This document shows, in pieces, positions 28,176 through 36,436 of a stretch of DNA of 64,000 nucleotides. Source of the stretch: Nocardia brasiliensis (lineage in GTDB: Bacteria; Actinomycetota; Actinomycetes; Mycobacteriales; Mycobacteriaceae); the NCBI RefSeq assembly GCF_011801125.1, contig NZ_CP046171.1:558001-622000 (forward strand), in the 5' to 3' direction. Every line of letters begins with the position of its first letter. Within the stretch, counting starts at the first letter, position 1. A program made the position numbers and the translations under genes. Under the pieces are notes generated by a model. The model worked only from the letters and a program-made list of their open reading frames with translations. It did no database searches and had not been told where the DNA came from.

Positions 28176-28547
28176 GCATCCAACCTAGTGATCGGAGGAG
28201 TTTTTTCAGGGGCGGGCAGAACAATACTGGGTTGAATTCGCCGCACCGACGCCCGCCGCTATGCGTGCGTTGTGTCTGATTTTCCGCGTGTTCGGCCGAT
28301 CTCGCTCGTCGCCGTCCGAATTCGGGGCCCGACGGCGGCGATCGATGACCGTGACGCATGGGTCGCGCTCACGCGAACGCGCCGCGGTGCGGCCGCGGCG
28401 CCCGCAAAACTCGCGCTAACGCGCGGCGAACCCGGGGCCGCGCGCGCCGCCGCCGGGTTTGCGGCAACCGGCCGCTACCGATTGTGATCTTCCGCACGCG
28501 GCGGTGGCCGGACCGGAATTTCGCCGGAAACGCCGGGATGGAAGCGG
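28176..28547. other. Gene-free stretch between OtsB-GH15 and kstR
   Basis: 372 bp without a credible gene. It has TAGGTT at 28182-28187 (minus) as a -10 for the fusion gene, and a perfect 9-bp hairpin GCGCCGCGG/CCGCGGCGC at 28379-28401 that may terminate kstR. Otherwise nothing recognised. Confidence 0.5.
28182..28187 (-). promoter_or_regulatory. -10 element for OtsB-GH15 gene
   Basis: TAGGTT on the minus strand ends 6 nt before the GTG at 28175; leaderless arrangement. Confidence 0.45.
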
Positions 28548-29183
28548 TCAGGAATTCTCGCCGAGCAGCAGATCGACGGTGAGCTCGAGGCGCTCGGTCA
28601 CGTCGGTCGCCGAGGCGCGTCTGGTCAGCCAGGCCACCAGGTTCGACAGCCAGACATCGCTGATCACCCTGGCGATGGCGAGCTGACGGTCGGTGGGTTC
28701 GCCGTCGTTCATGGCGCGGGCGAACAACCGGTCCATCACCTTGCCGACCCGATCGACCTCGGCGGCCGCGGACGCGTCGGCGAACATGAACGCGCGCGTC
28801 ATCGCCTCGGTGAGCAGCGGGTCGCGCTGCATCATCCGGGTGATCTGGGTGAGCAGCAGGTGCATGCGCTCCTGTGGTGACTGCCCGGCAAGCGGCTTGC
28901 GCTTGCTCTCGATCTGCTCGAACTCGCGCGAGAGCGCCGAGACCAGCAGGTGCACCTTCGAGGGGAAATACCGGTACAGCGTCCCGACTGCGACATCGGC
29001 GCGTTCGGCCACCGCGCGCATCTGCACCGCGTCGTATCCGCCCTTGGAGGCCAGTGCCAGCGTCGCGTCCAGGATCCGCTTGCGGCGTTCCCGCTGCGCG
29101 GCCGAACTCAGCTCGTCCTCACTCAGCGTGGCGACCGGTGCCGGGCTGGAGGCGGTCGGCTGCGATCGGGAGGGGCTGGCCAT
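28548..29183 (-). CDS. kstR: TetR-family repressor of cholesterol catabolism KstR
   Basis: 211 residues. The DNA-binding half AQRERRKRILDATLALASKG, then AVQMRAVAERADVAVGTLYR and YFPSKVHLLVSALSREF, is nearly identical to mycobacterial KstR (Rv3574), as are the LLTEAMTRAFMFADASAAAEVD and ISDVWLSNLVAWLTRRASATDV segments of the ligand-binding half. KstR represses cholesterol uptake and degradation genes and is released by CoA thioesters of early cholesterol metabolites. It is divergent from fadE34 as in M. tuberculosis, with one perfect KstR palindrome between them, so it is probably autoregulated. An N-terminal Ser/Pro-rich extension of about 22 residues differs from Mtb. Confidence 0.95.
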   Translation of the reverse strand: MASPSRSQPTASSPAPVATLSEDELSSAAQRERRKRILDATLALASKGGYDAVQMRAVAERADVAVGTLYRYFPSKVHLLVSALSREFEQIESKRKPLAGQSPQERMHLLLTQITRMMQRDPLLTEAMTRAFMFADASAAAEVDRVGKVMDRLFARAMNDGEPTDRQLAIARVISDVWLSNLVAWLTRRASATDVTERLELTVDLLLGENS

Positions 29184-29279
29184 CGATAGGGGTCCTTTCC
29201 GGAAACAACATTTCGGTACTGGCCTGGGCGGCGGGTCGGGCCACGCGGTCGTCTCTTGACTTCCGCACAGCTAGGATAT

Positions 29280-29293
29280 TAGAACATGTTCTA
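29280..29293. promoter_or_regulatory. KstR operator
   Basis: TAGAACATGTTCTA is a perfect 14-bp palindrome and matches TnnAACnnGTTnnA fully. It lies 36 bp before fadE34, just after TAGGAT (29272-29277), and 97 bp before kstR. Confidence 0.88.
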
Positions 29294-29328
29294 GGTGTGG
29301 GAGTCACGCCGGGAAGGCGGTACGGAGT

Positions 29329-31482
29329 GTGACCATCGCCACCACTGACGAGCATAAAGCCGTCCAGGAGTCGATGCGCGGATGGGCCGGATCGGCACGT
29401 CCGATTGCAACAATGCGGACCGATCCGAGCGCCTTCTGGCACGGATATTGGCCCGGTCTCGTCGAGCTCGGCATCTTCCGGGTCGCCGTCGCCGAGGACG
29501 CGGGCGGCGCCGGTGGCTCGGTGGCCGACCTGGCCGTGCTGATCGAGCAGGCCGCGCACGATCTGGTCGGCGGGCCGGTGCTGAGCACGGCGCTGGCCAA
29601 TCTGATCACCGCGGGGCGGATCGACGAGCGGCGGCCGTGCGGCGTCGCGCTGGACGTCATCACCGGTGCCCAGGTCACTGTACCCGCAGCCGAGGACGGA
29701 TTGTCGCTCACCGGCTCCTGGGACTCGGTACTCGGCGGCGCACCGGAAACCGCGGTGCTGCTTCCGGTTTCGACGCCGAACGGCAAGCGCTGGGTGCTGG
29801 TCGGGCCGGACGCCGACGGCCTGCGCGTCGAACCGCTCGCGCCGCTGGATCTGAGCACCCCGCTGGCCCAGGTGCATTGCGTCGATGTGCGGGTTGCGGC
29901 CGAGCGGGTGTTCACCCCGCGCCACGCGGTCGAGGATCTGCTCGTGGTGCTTGCCGCCGCCGAACTGGCCGGGCTGGCCGGATGGTGCCTGACGACCGCG
30001 GTCGAATACGCCAAGGTGCGTGCGCAATTCGGCCGCAAGATCGGCTCGTTCCAGGCGGTCAAGCACATCTGCGCCTGGATGCTCTGCCGGACCGAGCTGA
30101 TCCGCGCGGTGGCCGCCGACGCGGCCGCCGCGGTGGACGAGGGCGGCGCTGAGCTGCCGATCGCGGCCGCCATCGCCGCCGCGATCGCCTTGGACGCCGC
30201 GGTCGAGACCGCCAAGGACTGTATCCAGGTGCTCGGCGGCATCGGCTTCACCTGGGAGCACGACGCGCATCTGTATCTGCGCCGCGCGGTCGCCCTACGG
30301 CAGCTGCTCGGCGGTTCGGCGCACTGGCGGGCCAGGGTGACCGAGCTGACCCGCGCCGGGCACCGGCGCACCACCGGGGCCGACCGGGTGCTCGCCGCCG
30401 AGGGGGTGTGCGCCGTAGACGACGCACGCGTCGACGAACTGGCCGCCGAGGTGGCCAGGATCGCGGGGCTGCCCGCAGCGCGGCAACGGGAAGCCATGGT
30501 CGAGGCGGGCCTTGTGATGCCGCACTGGCCCAAACCGTATGGGCGCGGGGCGGATCCGATGACCGGACTGCTGATCTCGGAAGAACTGCGGCGGGCCGGG
30601 CTCGTCGCGCCGGACCTGGCGATCGGCGGCTGGGCGGTGCCGACACTGCTGCAGCACGGCAGCGCCGAGCAGATCGAACGGTTCGCCTGGCCGACCCTGC
30701 GTGGCGAGGTCGTCTGGTGTCAGCTGTTCAGCGAGCCCGAGGCAGGCTCCGACCTCGCCGCACTGCGCACCACCGCGAAGAAGGTGGACGGCGGCTGGGT
30801 GCTGCGCGGCCAGAAGGTCTGGACCTCGTTGGGCGACAAGGCCAATTGGGGCATCTGCCTGGCCCGCACCGACCCGGACGCGCCGAAGCACCGGGGCATC
30901 AGCTACTTCCTGGTGGACATGCGCAGTGCCGGTGTCGAGGTGCGCCCGCTGGTGCAGATCACCGGCGAGGCGCGGTTCACCGAGGTGTTCCTCGACGACG
31001 TGTTCGTCCCCGACGACGCGCTCGTCGGCGCGCTGAACAACGGCTGGAAGATCGCCCGCTCGACGCTGTCGACCGAGCGGGTGGCCATGGGCGGCAACGG
31101 CATCGGCCCCGCACTCGAGGAGCTGCTCGCGAAGCTGCCCGCCACCGGCCCCGGTGCGGAGCTGACCAACGATCGGCTCGGCGGATTCGTCGCCGAGGCG
31201 ATCGCCGGGCTGCTGCTCGAGCAGCGGGCCGCGGTCGCGATGCTCGCGGGCGGTGATCCCGGCGCGCAGAGCAGCGTGCGCAAACTCGTCGGCGTCCGGC
31301 ATCGGCAGGCGGTCGCGGAATTCGCGGCCGAGACGGCAGGTCCCACCGGCGCACACGACTCAGAGGTGGTAAAAGAATTCCTGCTCACACGCTGTTTATC
31401 GATCGCAGGTGGCACCGAACAGATCTTGCTGACCGTGGCCGGTGAGCGGATTCTCGGGCTTCCTCGCGACGCTGACGGCTAG
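29329..31482 (+). CDS. fadE34: Fused two-domain acyl-CoA dehydrogenase (FadE34/ChsE3)
   Basis: 717 residues, about twice the normal ACAD length and equal to Mtb FadE34. The N-terminal half (1-340) has RAQFGRKIGSFQAVKHICAW and VLGGIGFTWEHDAHLYLRRA; the C-terminal half (about 370-717) has FSEPEAGSDLAALRTTAKK, GQKVWTSLGDKANWGICLAR and AGGTEQILLTVAGERILGLP. The fusion replaces the usual alpha2beta2 pairing of steroid ACADs. It is assigned to dehydrogenation of the five-carbon steroid side-chain CoA ester. GTG start. Leads the fadE34-fadE28-fadE29-chsH2-chsH1-ltp2 run under a KstR box. Confidence 0.93.
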   Translation: MTIATTDEHKAVQESMRGWAGSARPIATMRTDPSAFWHGYWPGLVELGIFRVAVAEDAGGAGGSVADLAVLIEQAAHDLVGGPVLSTALANLITAGRIDERRPCGVALDVITGAQVTVPAAEDGLSLTGSWDSVLGGAPETAVLLPVSTPNGKRWVLVGPDADGLRVEPLAPLDLSTPLAQVHCVDVRVAAERVFTPRHAVEDLLVVLAAAELAGLAGWCLTTAVEYAKVRAQFGRKIGSFQAVKHICAWMLCRTELIRAVAADAAAAVDEGGAELPIAAAIAAAIALDAAVETAKDCIQVLGGIGFTWEHDAHLYLRRAVALRQLLGGSAHWRARVTELTRAGHRRTTGADRVLAAEGVCAVDDARVDELAAEVARIAGLPAARQREAMVEAGLVMPHWPKPYGRGADPMTGLLISEELRRAGLVAPDLAIGGWAVPTLLQHGSAEQIERFAWPTLRGEVVWCQLFSEPEAGSDLAALRTTAKKVDGGWVLRGQKVWTSLGDKANWGICLARTDPDAPKHRGISYFLVDMRSAGVEVRPLVQITGEARFTEVFLDDVFVPDDALVGALNNGWKIARSTLSTERVAMGGNGIGPALEELLAKLPATGPGAELTNDRLGGFVAEAIAGLLLEQRAAVAMLAGGDPGAQSSVRKLVGVRHRQAVAEFAAETAGPTGAHDSEVVKEFLLTRCLSIAGGTEQILLTVAGERILGLPRDADG

Positions 31483-31560
31483 ACGACGAGGCTTGCCAGT
31501 CGCCCGGCCATGACCCTCGCGGAATCGCGGAGCGACACGGAATTCAATGGGAGTAAATGC

Positions 31561-32625
31561 GTGGACTTCACCAGGGACGAAGGTCAGGACGCGGTGGCCG
31601 AGGTCGTCGTGAGTTTGTTGGAGCGCGAGCCGGCCCGCGATATCGCGCTGTGGCCGAGTCTGGTCGAGAGCGGGCTGCTCTCGGTGGCGCTGCCGGAACG
31701 GTTCGGCGGCGACGGCATGGGGCTGCCCGAGGTATCGGTGCTGCTGAGCGAGCTGGCGACCGACGCGGTCGCGGTGCCCGCCCTGCCGACGCTGGGTTTC
31801 GGGGTGCTTCCGCTGCTGTCGCTGCTGCCCGACGCGCTCGCCGAGCGGGTGTTTCCCGAGGTGGCGCAGGGCGCGGTGCTCACCGCCGCGCTCAGCGAGC
31901 CTGCCGCGCCGTTCGCGGTCAAGCCGGAGACCGCGGCGGTCGTCGAGGGCGGTGCGGTGCGGATCACCGGTCACAAGGTCGCCGTGCCGTACGCGGAGCA
32001 GGCGCGCTGGCTGCTTGTGCCGACCAATTCCGGTATCGCCCTTGTCGATTCGGCGGCCGACGGGGTGACTCGGGTGCCATCGCCCGCCTCGGGCGGCATC
32101 CCGGAGTGCACCGTGCGGTTCGATCGGGTGGCGATCCCGGCGGAGCAGCTGCTGCCCGGCGACCTCGTCGCGCTGCATCGACTTGCCGTCGCCTCGATCG
32201 GCGCCGTCGCGGACGGGCTGCTGAAGGGCGCGCTGGTGCGCACCGCCGAACATCTACGCACCCGCCGGCAATTCGGCAGGCCGCTGGCCGAGTTCCAGGC
32301 CGTCGCGCAGCAGATCGCCGATCTCTACGTGGTGTCGCGCACGCTGCACGTCGCCGCCGTATCCGCGAATTGGGCGCTGGCACAGGATGATTCCAGCCCC
32401 GAGCATCAGGAACGGATCGACGACGATCTCGACGTGCTCGCCTACAGCGTCGCCGCGGATCTGCCCGCCGCTATGCAGAAGTGTCATCACCTACACGGCG
32501 GGCTCGGGGTGGATATCACCCACCCGATGCACCGCTACTACTCACAAGCCAAGGACATCGCTCGCTGGCTCGGCGGCGCGTCGTTCCGACTCGATCGATT
32601 GGGGGCCAGATGTTCATCGACCTGA
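31561..32625 (+). CDS. fadE28: Steroid side-chain acyl-CoA dehydrogenase subunit ChsE1
   Basis: 354 residues of the small, partner-dependent ACAD type. RTRRQFGRPLAEFQAVAQQIAD and MQKCHHLHGGLGVDITHPMHRYYSQAKDI closely follow Mtb FadE28 (ChsE1), including the C-terminus RLGARCS. With ChsE2 it forms the alpha2beta2 enzyme that dehydrogenates 3-oxo-pregnene-20-carboxyl-CoA. GTG at 31561 is chosen (MDFTRDE start as in the family; GGGAG upstream), though the frame opens 17 codons earlier. It overlaps fadE29 by 16 nt. Confidence 0.93.
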   Translation: MDFTRDEGQDAVAEVVVSLLEREPARDIALWPSLVESGLLSVALPERFGGDGMGLPEVSVLLSELATDAVAVPALPTLGFGVLPLLSLLPDALAERVFPEVAQGAVLTAALSEPAAPFAVKPETAAVVEGGAVRITGHKVAVPYAEQARWLLVPTNSGIALVDSAADGVTRVPSPASGGIPECTVRFDRVAIPAEQLLPGDLVALHRLAVASIGAVADGLLKGALVRTAEHLRTRRQFGRPLAEFQAVAQQIADLYVVSRTLHVAAVSANWALAQDDSSPEHQERIDDDLDVLAYSVAADLPAAMQKCHHLHGGLGVDITHPMHRYYSQAKDIARWLGGASFRLDRLGARCSST

Positions 32626-33779
32626 CCACCGAGCAACGCCGGCTGCGCGACGAATTGCGTTCGTACTTCGCCGATCTCGTCACACCCGACGAGGAGGCGG
32701 CGATGTCGGTGAACCGCCACGGCGACGCCTACCGTGCCGTGGTCCGCCGGATGGGTCGCGACGGCTGGCTTGGTGTCGGCTGGCCGAAGCAGTACGGCGG
32801 ACAGGGTTTCGGCCCGCTCGAACAGCAGATCTTCTACAACGAGGCGGTGCGCGCCGATGTGCCGTTGCCGCTGGTCACGCTGCTGACCGTGGGCCCGACC
32901 CTGCAGCAGTTCGGCACCGAGGCCCAGAAGAGCAAGTTTCTGCCCGGAATCCTTTCCGGCGACATCCATTTCGCGATCGGCTACTCCGAGCCGGAGGCGG
33001 GCACCGACCTGGCCTCGCTGCGCACCGCGGCGGTGCGCGACGACTCGGGCGACTGGATCGTCAACGGGCAGAAGATCTTCACCACCGGCGCGCACGAGGC
33101 CGACTACATCTGGCTGGCCTGCCGCACCGGTTCGGTCGAGTCGCGACACCGCGGCATCACCATCCTGATCGCGGATACCACCGACCCCGGCTATTCGTGG
33201 ACGCCGATCATCACCTGCGACGGCGCGCACCACACCAACGCCACCTACTTCGACGACGTGCGGGTGCCCGCCGAGATGCTGGTCGGCGAGGAGAACAAGG
33301 GCTGGCGGCTGATCACGACGCAGCTCAATCACGAGCGGGTCGGCCTCGGCCCGTCCGGCAAGATCGAACAGCTCTACGACCGGGTGCGGGCCTGGGCGCA
33401 GCCGCGCGGCGTGCTCGCCGAGACCGAGGTGCGGCGCTCGCTCGGCCGCATCCGTGCCATGGTCCGGTTGAACGAGCTGTTGAACTGGCAGGTGGCCGCG
33501 TCCTCCGCAGGAGCCGACCCCGACCCCAACGGGGTGATCGCCGACGCGTCGGCGACGAAGGTCTTCTCCACCGAATCCTTGCAGGAGGCGGGTCGGCTCG
33601 CCGAGGAGATCGTCGGGCGCTTCGGCGATCCGGCCGACCCCACCACCGCGGAACTGCTCACCTGGCTGGACCGGCGGACCAAACAGAACCTGGTCGTGAC
33701 CTTCGGTGGCGGCGTCAACGAGGTGATGCGCGAGCTGGTCGCCACGGCCGGGCTGAACCTGCCGCGAGTACCCAGATAG
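32610..33779 (+). CDS. fadE29: Steroid side-chain acyl-CoA dehydrogenase subunit ChsE2
   Basis: 389 residues. The start MFIDLTTEQRRLRDELR, GYSEPEAGTDLASLRTAAVR, FTTGAHEADYIWLACRTG and the C-terminus VTFGGGVNEVMRELVATAGL match Mtb FadE29 (ChsE2). It supplies the catalytic base and FAD contacts to the ChsE1-ChsE2 heterotetramer. ATG 32610 lies inside the end of fadE28, giving tight coupling of the two subunits. Confidence 0.95.
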   Translation: MFIDLTTEQRRLRDELRSYFADLVTPDEEAAMSVNRHGDAYRAVVRRMGRDGWLGVGWPKQYGGQGFGPLEQQIFYNEAVRADVPLPLVTLLTVGPTLQQFGTEAQKSKFLPGILSGDIHFAIGYSEPEAGTDLASLRTAAVRDDSGDWIVNGQKIFTTGAHEADYIWLACRTGSVESRHRGITILIADTTDPGYSWTPIITCDGAHHTNATYFDDVRVPAEMLVGEENKGWRLITTQLNHERVGLGPSGKIEQLYDRVRAWAQPRGVLAETEVRRSLGRIRAMVRLNELLNWQVAASSAGADPDPNGVIADASATKVFSTESLQEAGRLAEEIVGRFGDPADPTTAELLTWLDRRTKQNLVVTFGGGVNEVMRELVATAGLNLPRVPR

Positions 33780-33811
33780 CCAGAGCTACAGCTAGTCGAT
33801 AGGAGCAGCGC

Positions 33812-34750
33812 GTGCCGGAAACCACCAGTCCGGAAGCGATAGTCGCCGCAGCCGAACGGATCAAGGCGGAGGGGGACTGCGCGCGCCGCCTCGCGCGCGA
33901 CCCGGTGAACCAGCCGATGATCAACAACTGGGTCGAGGCGCTCGGCGACACCAATCCGATCTACGTGGACGAGGCCGCGGCCAAGGCGGCCGGGCATCCC
34001 GGCATCGTCGCCCCACCGGCCATGGCGCAGGTGTGGACGATGTTCGGGCTCAACGGCTTGCGGCCCGACGACGATCCGATGGGCAAGATGGTCACGCTGC
34101 TCGACGCGGCGGGCTTCACCTCCGTCGTCGCCACCGACTGTCAGCAGACCTACCACCGGTATCTCAATGTCGGCGAACAGGTGGCGGTGACCAGCAGGCT
34201 CTCCGACATCCGCGGTCCCAAGCGCACCGCGCTGGGAGATGGGTGGTTCGTCACCTTCCTGACCAGCTGGCACGTCGGTGACGAACTGGTCGCCGAAATG
34301 TTGTTCCGGCTGCTGAAATTCGCGCCGGGCACCGGTGCCGCGGCGCAGGCGCCCGCGGGTGCCCGGGTCAAGCCCCTGGTCTCCTGGGACACCGAATTCT
34401 TCTGGGAGGGCACCAAATCCGGCGAGCTGCGGATCCAGCGGCTGCCCGACGGATCGCTGCGGCATCCGCCGATCCCGGCCCTGTGGAAGGACAAGTCCGA
34501 GCAGACCGACTACGTGGTCGCCTCGGGGCAGGGCACCGTTTTCAGTTATGTCGTGCACCACGCGCCGAAAGTCCCTGGGCGGAAACTGCCGTTCGTGGTC
34601 GCGCTGGTCGAATTGGCGGAAGGAGTGCGGATGCTCGGCGAACTGCGCGGCATCGAACCCGAGGCGGTCGAGGTCGGGTTGCCGGTCCGGGTGGAGTTCG
34701 AGCGCCTCGACGACGACACCGCGCTGCCGTTCTGGCAGGTGATCGCATGA
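33812..34750 (+). CDS. chsH2: Steroid enoyl-CoA hydratase ChsH2 with C-terminal DUF35
   Basis: 312 residues. The N-terminal MaoC-like domain (1-170; NNWVEALGDTNPIYVD, TYHRYLNVGEQVAVTSRLSD) is followed by a DUF35/OB-fold domain (about 185-312; FWEGTKSGELRIQRLPDGSL, SGQGTVFSYVVHHAP). In Mtb the MaoC half pairs with ChsH1 for hydration and the DUF35 half binds Ltp2 to form the aldolase. The DUF35 zinc ribbon lacks the usual cysteines, as in other Ltp2 partners. GTG start; chsH1 begins in its stop (ATGA). Confidence 0.94.
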   Translation: MPETTSPEAIVAAAERIKAEGDCARRLARDPVNQPMINNWVEALGDTNPIYVDEAAAKAAGHPGIVAPPAMAQVWTMFGLNGLRPDDDPMGKMVTLLDAAGFTSVVATDCQQTYHRYLNVGEQVAVTSRLSDIRGPKRTALGDGWFVTFLTSWHVGDELVAEMLFRLLKFAPGTGAAAQAPAGARVKPLVSWDTEFFWEGTKSGELRIQRLPDGSLRHPPIPALWKDKSEQTDYVVASGQGTVFSYVVHHAPKVPGRKLPFVVALVELAEGVRMLGELRGIEPEAVEVGLPVRVEFERLDDDTALPFWQVIA

Positions 34751-35163
34751 CGAGGACCGCGGAACCGACCTCGGTGCGGGTCGGCACGGCGCTGCCGGAG
34801 CTGGTCATCGAGGCCGATCCCACTTTCGTGATCAGTACCGCGTTGGCCACCAGGGACTTTCAGGATGTGCATCACGACAGGGACAAGGCGCGCGCCCGTG
34901 GTTCCAAGGACATCTTCGTCAACATCCTCACCGACACCGGCATCGTGCAGCGCTTCGTCACCGACTGGGCCGGGACGCGCGCGGTGCTGAAGTCGATCTC
35001 GCTGCGCCTCGGGGTGCCGCTGTACGCGGGGGACACGCTGACCCTGTCCGGCACGGTGTCGGCCATCGACGGCGACGACGTCCACATCGACGTGGTTGGC
35101 CGGGACAGCCTCGGCGACCACGTGACAGCGCAGGTCGTGCTCGCATACCGGAGGAACGCCTGA
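34747..35163 (+). CDS. chsH1: Steroid enoyl-CoA hydratase subunit ChsH1
   Basis: 138 residues, a single hot-dog domain. It carries the R-hydratase-like catalytic segment TRDFQDVHHDRDKARARGSK (Asp and His), absent from the ChsH2 MaoC half; the active ChsH1-ChsH2 heterodimer uses it. The family member is Rv3541c. It hydrates the pregnadiene-20-carboxyl-CoA side chain to the 17-hydroxy product. Start overlaps the chsH2 stop and its stop overlaps the ltp2 start. Confidence 0.94.
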   Translation: MTRTAEPTSVRVGTALPELVIEADPTFVISTALATRDFQDVHHDRDKARARGSKDIFVNILTDTGIVQRFVTDWAGTRAVLKSISLRLGVPLYAGDTLTLSGTVSAIDGDDVHIDVVGRDSLGDHVTAQVVLAYRRNA

Positions 35164-36392
35164 TGACCGAGCCTGTCCACCCGTCGCCCGACCACCACCG
35201 CTCGACGAATCGCTCCGCGCTGCCTGGCATCTCCGGCCGCGCGGCCATCGTCGGCATCGGCGCGACCGACTTCTCCAAGGATTCCGGACGCAGCGAATTG
35301 CGCCTGGCCGCCGAGGCGGTCAACGCCGCGCTGGCCGACGCGGGCCTGACCCCCGGCGACGTCGACGGCCTGACCACCTTCACCATGGACACCAACACCC
35401 AGGCCGCGGTGGCGAGAGCGGTCGGCATCCCGCAGCTGAAGTTCTTCAGCCACATCGGCTATGGCGGCGGCGCGGCGTGCGCGACGATCCAGCAGGCGGC
35501 CATGGCGGTGGCCACCGGCGTCGCCGACGTGGTGGTGGCCTATCGGGCGTTCAACGAGCGGTCGGTGTCGCGGTTCGGTCAGTTCTCCACCGCGCTGGCG
35601 ACCGCGCCGACCTCCTCCGGCATCGACGCGGGCTGGTCCTACCCGCAGGGACTCGGCACGCCCGCCGCGCAGGTGGCCATGGTCGCCCGGCGCTACATCC
35701 ACGTATACGGCGCCACCAGCGCGGATTTCGGCCGCGTCGCGGTGGCCGACCGCAAGCATGCCGCGGTGAACCCGGCCGCCTTCTTCTACGGGAAGCCGAT
35801 TTCCCTGGCGGACCACCAGAATTCGCGCTGGATCGCCGAGCCGCTGCACCTGCTCGACTGCTGCCAGGAGTCCGACGGCGGGGTGGCGATCGTGGTGACC
35901 AGTGTCGAGCGGGCCCGTGACCTACCGCAGCGTCCCGCCGTGATCGCCGCCGCGGCCCAGGGGTGCGGCGCCGACCAGTACGTCATGACCAGCTACTACC
36001 GTGACGCCATGGACGGCCTGCCGGAAATGGGTCTGGTCGGTGACCAGCTCTGGGCACAGAGCGGTCTGCGGCCCGAGGACATGCAGGCCGCGATCCTCTA
36101 CGACCACTTCACCCCGTTCGTGCTCATGCAGCTGGAGGAACTCGGGTTCTGCGGGCGCGGCGAGGCCAAGGATTTCATCGCCGACGGCGCCATCGAGGTC
36201 GGCGGCAGGCTGCCGCTGAACACCCACGGCGGCCAGCTCGGTGAGGCCTACATCCACGGCATGAACGGCATCGCCGAGGCGGTCCGCCAGATTCGCGGCA
36301 CCTCGGTGAACCCGGTGGCCGACCTGACGAACATCCTGGTCACCGCGGGCACCGGCGTGCCGACGTCGGGTCTGGTGCTCAGCGCCGACTGA
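35163..36392 (+). CDS. ltp2: Steroid side-chain aldolase Ltp2
   Basis: 409 residues of the thiolase fold (SCP2-thiolase-like). It begins with an extra 22 residues of low-complexity His/Pro/Ser before ISGRAAIVGIGATDFSK. SHIGYGGGAACATIQQAAMAV and LNTHGGQLGEAYIHGMNGI are family motifs; the catalytic cysteine of true thiolases is not present. With the ChsH2 DUF35 domain, it performs the retro-aldol step releasing propionyl-CoA and androst-4-ene-3,17-dione. Last gene of the operon; a strong hairpin follows 8 bp downstream. Confidence 0.94.
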   Translation: MTEPVHPSPDHHRSTNRSALPGISGRAAIVGIGATDFSKDSGRSELRLAAEAVNAALADAGLTPGDVDGLTTFTMDTNTQAAVARAVGIPQLKFFSHIGYGGGAACATIQQAAMAVATGVADVVVAYRAFNERSVSRFGQFSTALATAPTSSGIDAGWSYPQGLGTPAAQVAMVARRYIHVYGATSADFGRVAVADRKHAAVNPAAFFYGKPISLADHQNSRWIAEPLHLLDCCQESDGGVAIVVTSVERARDLPQRPAVIAAAAQGCGADQYVMTSYYRDAMDGLPEMGLVGDQLWAQSGLRPEDMQAAILYDHFTPFVLMQLEELGFCGRGEAKDFIADGAIEVGGRLPLNTHGGQLGEAYIHGMNGIAEAVRQIRGTSVNPVADLTNILVTAGTGVPTSGLVLSAD

Positions 36393-36400
36393 TTTCGCCG

Positions 36401-36433
36401 CCGTTGGCCCCGGAACTGCCACGGGGCCAACGG
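36401..36433. terminator. Perfect 11-bp hairpin between ltp2 and deiminase gene
   Basis: CCGTTGGCCCC and GGGGCCAACGG pair perfectly around an 11-nt loop between two convergent genes. Confidence 0.75.
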
Positions 36434-36436
36434 ATA

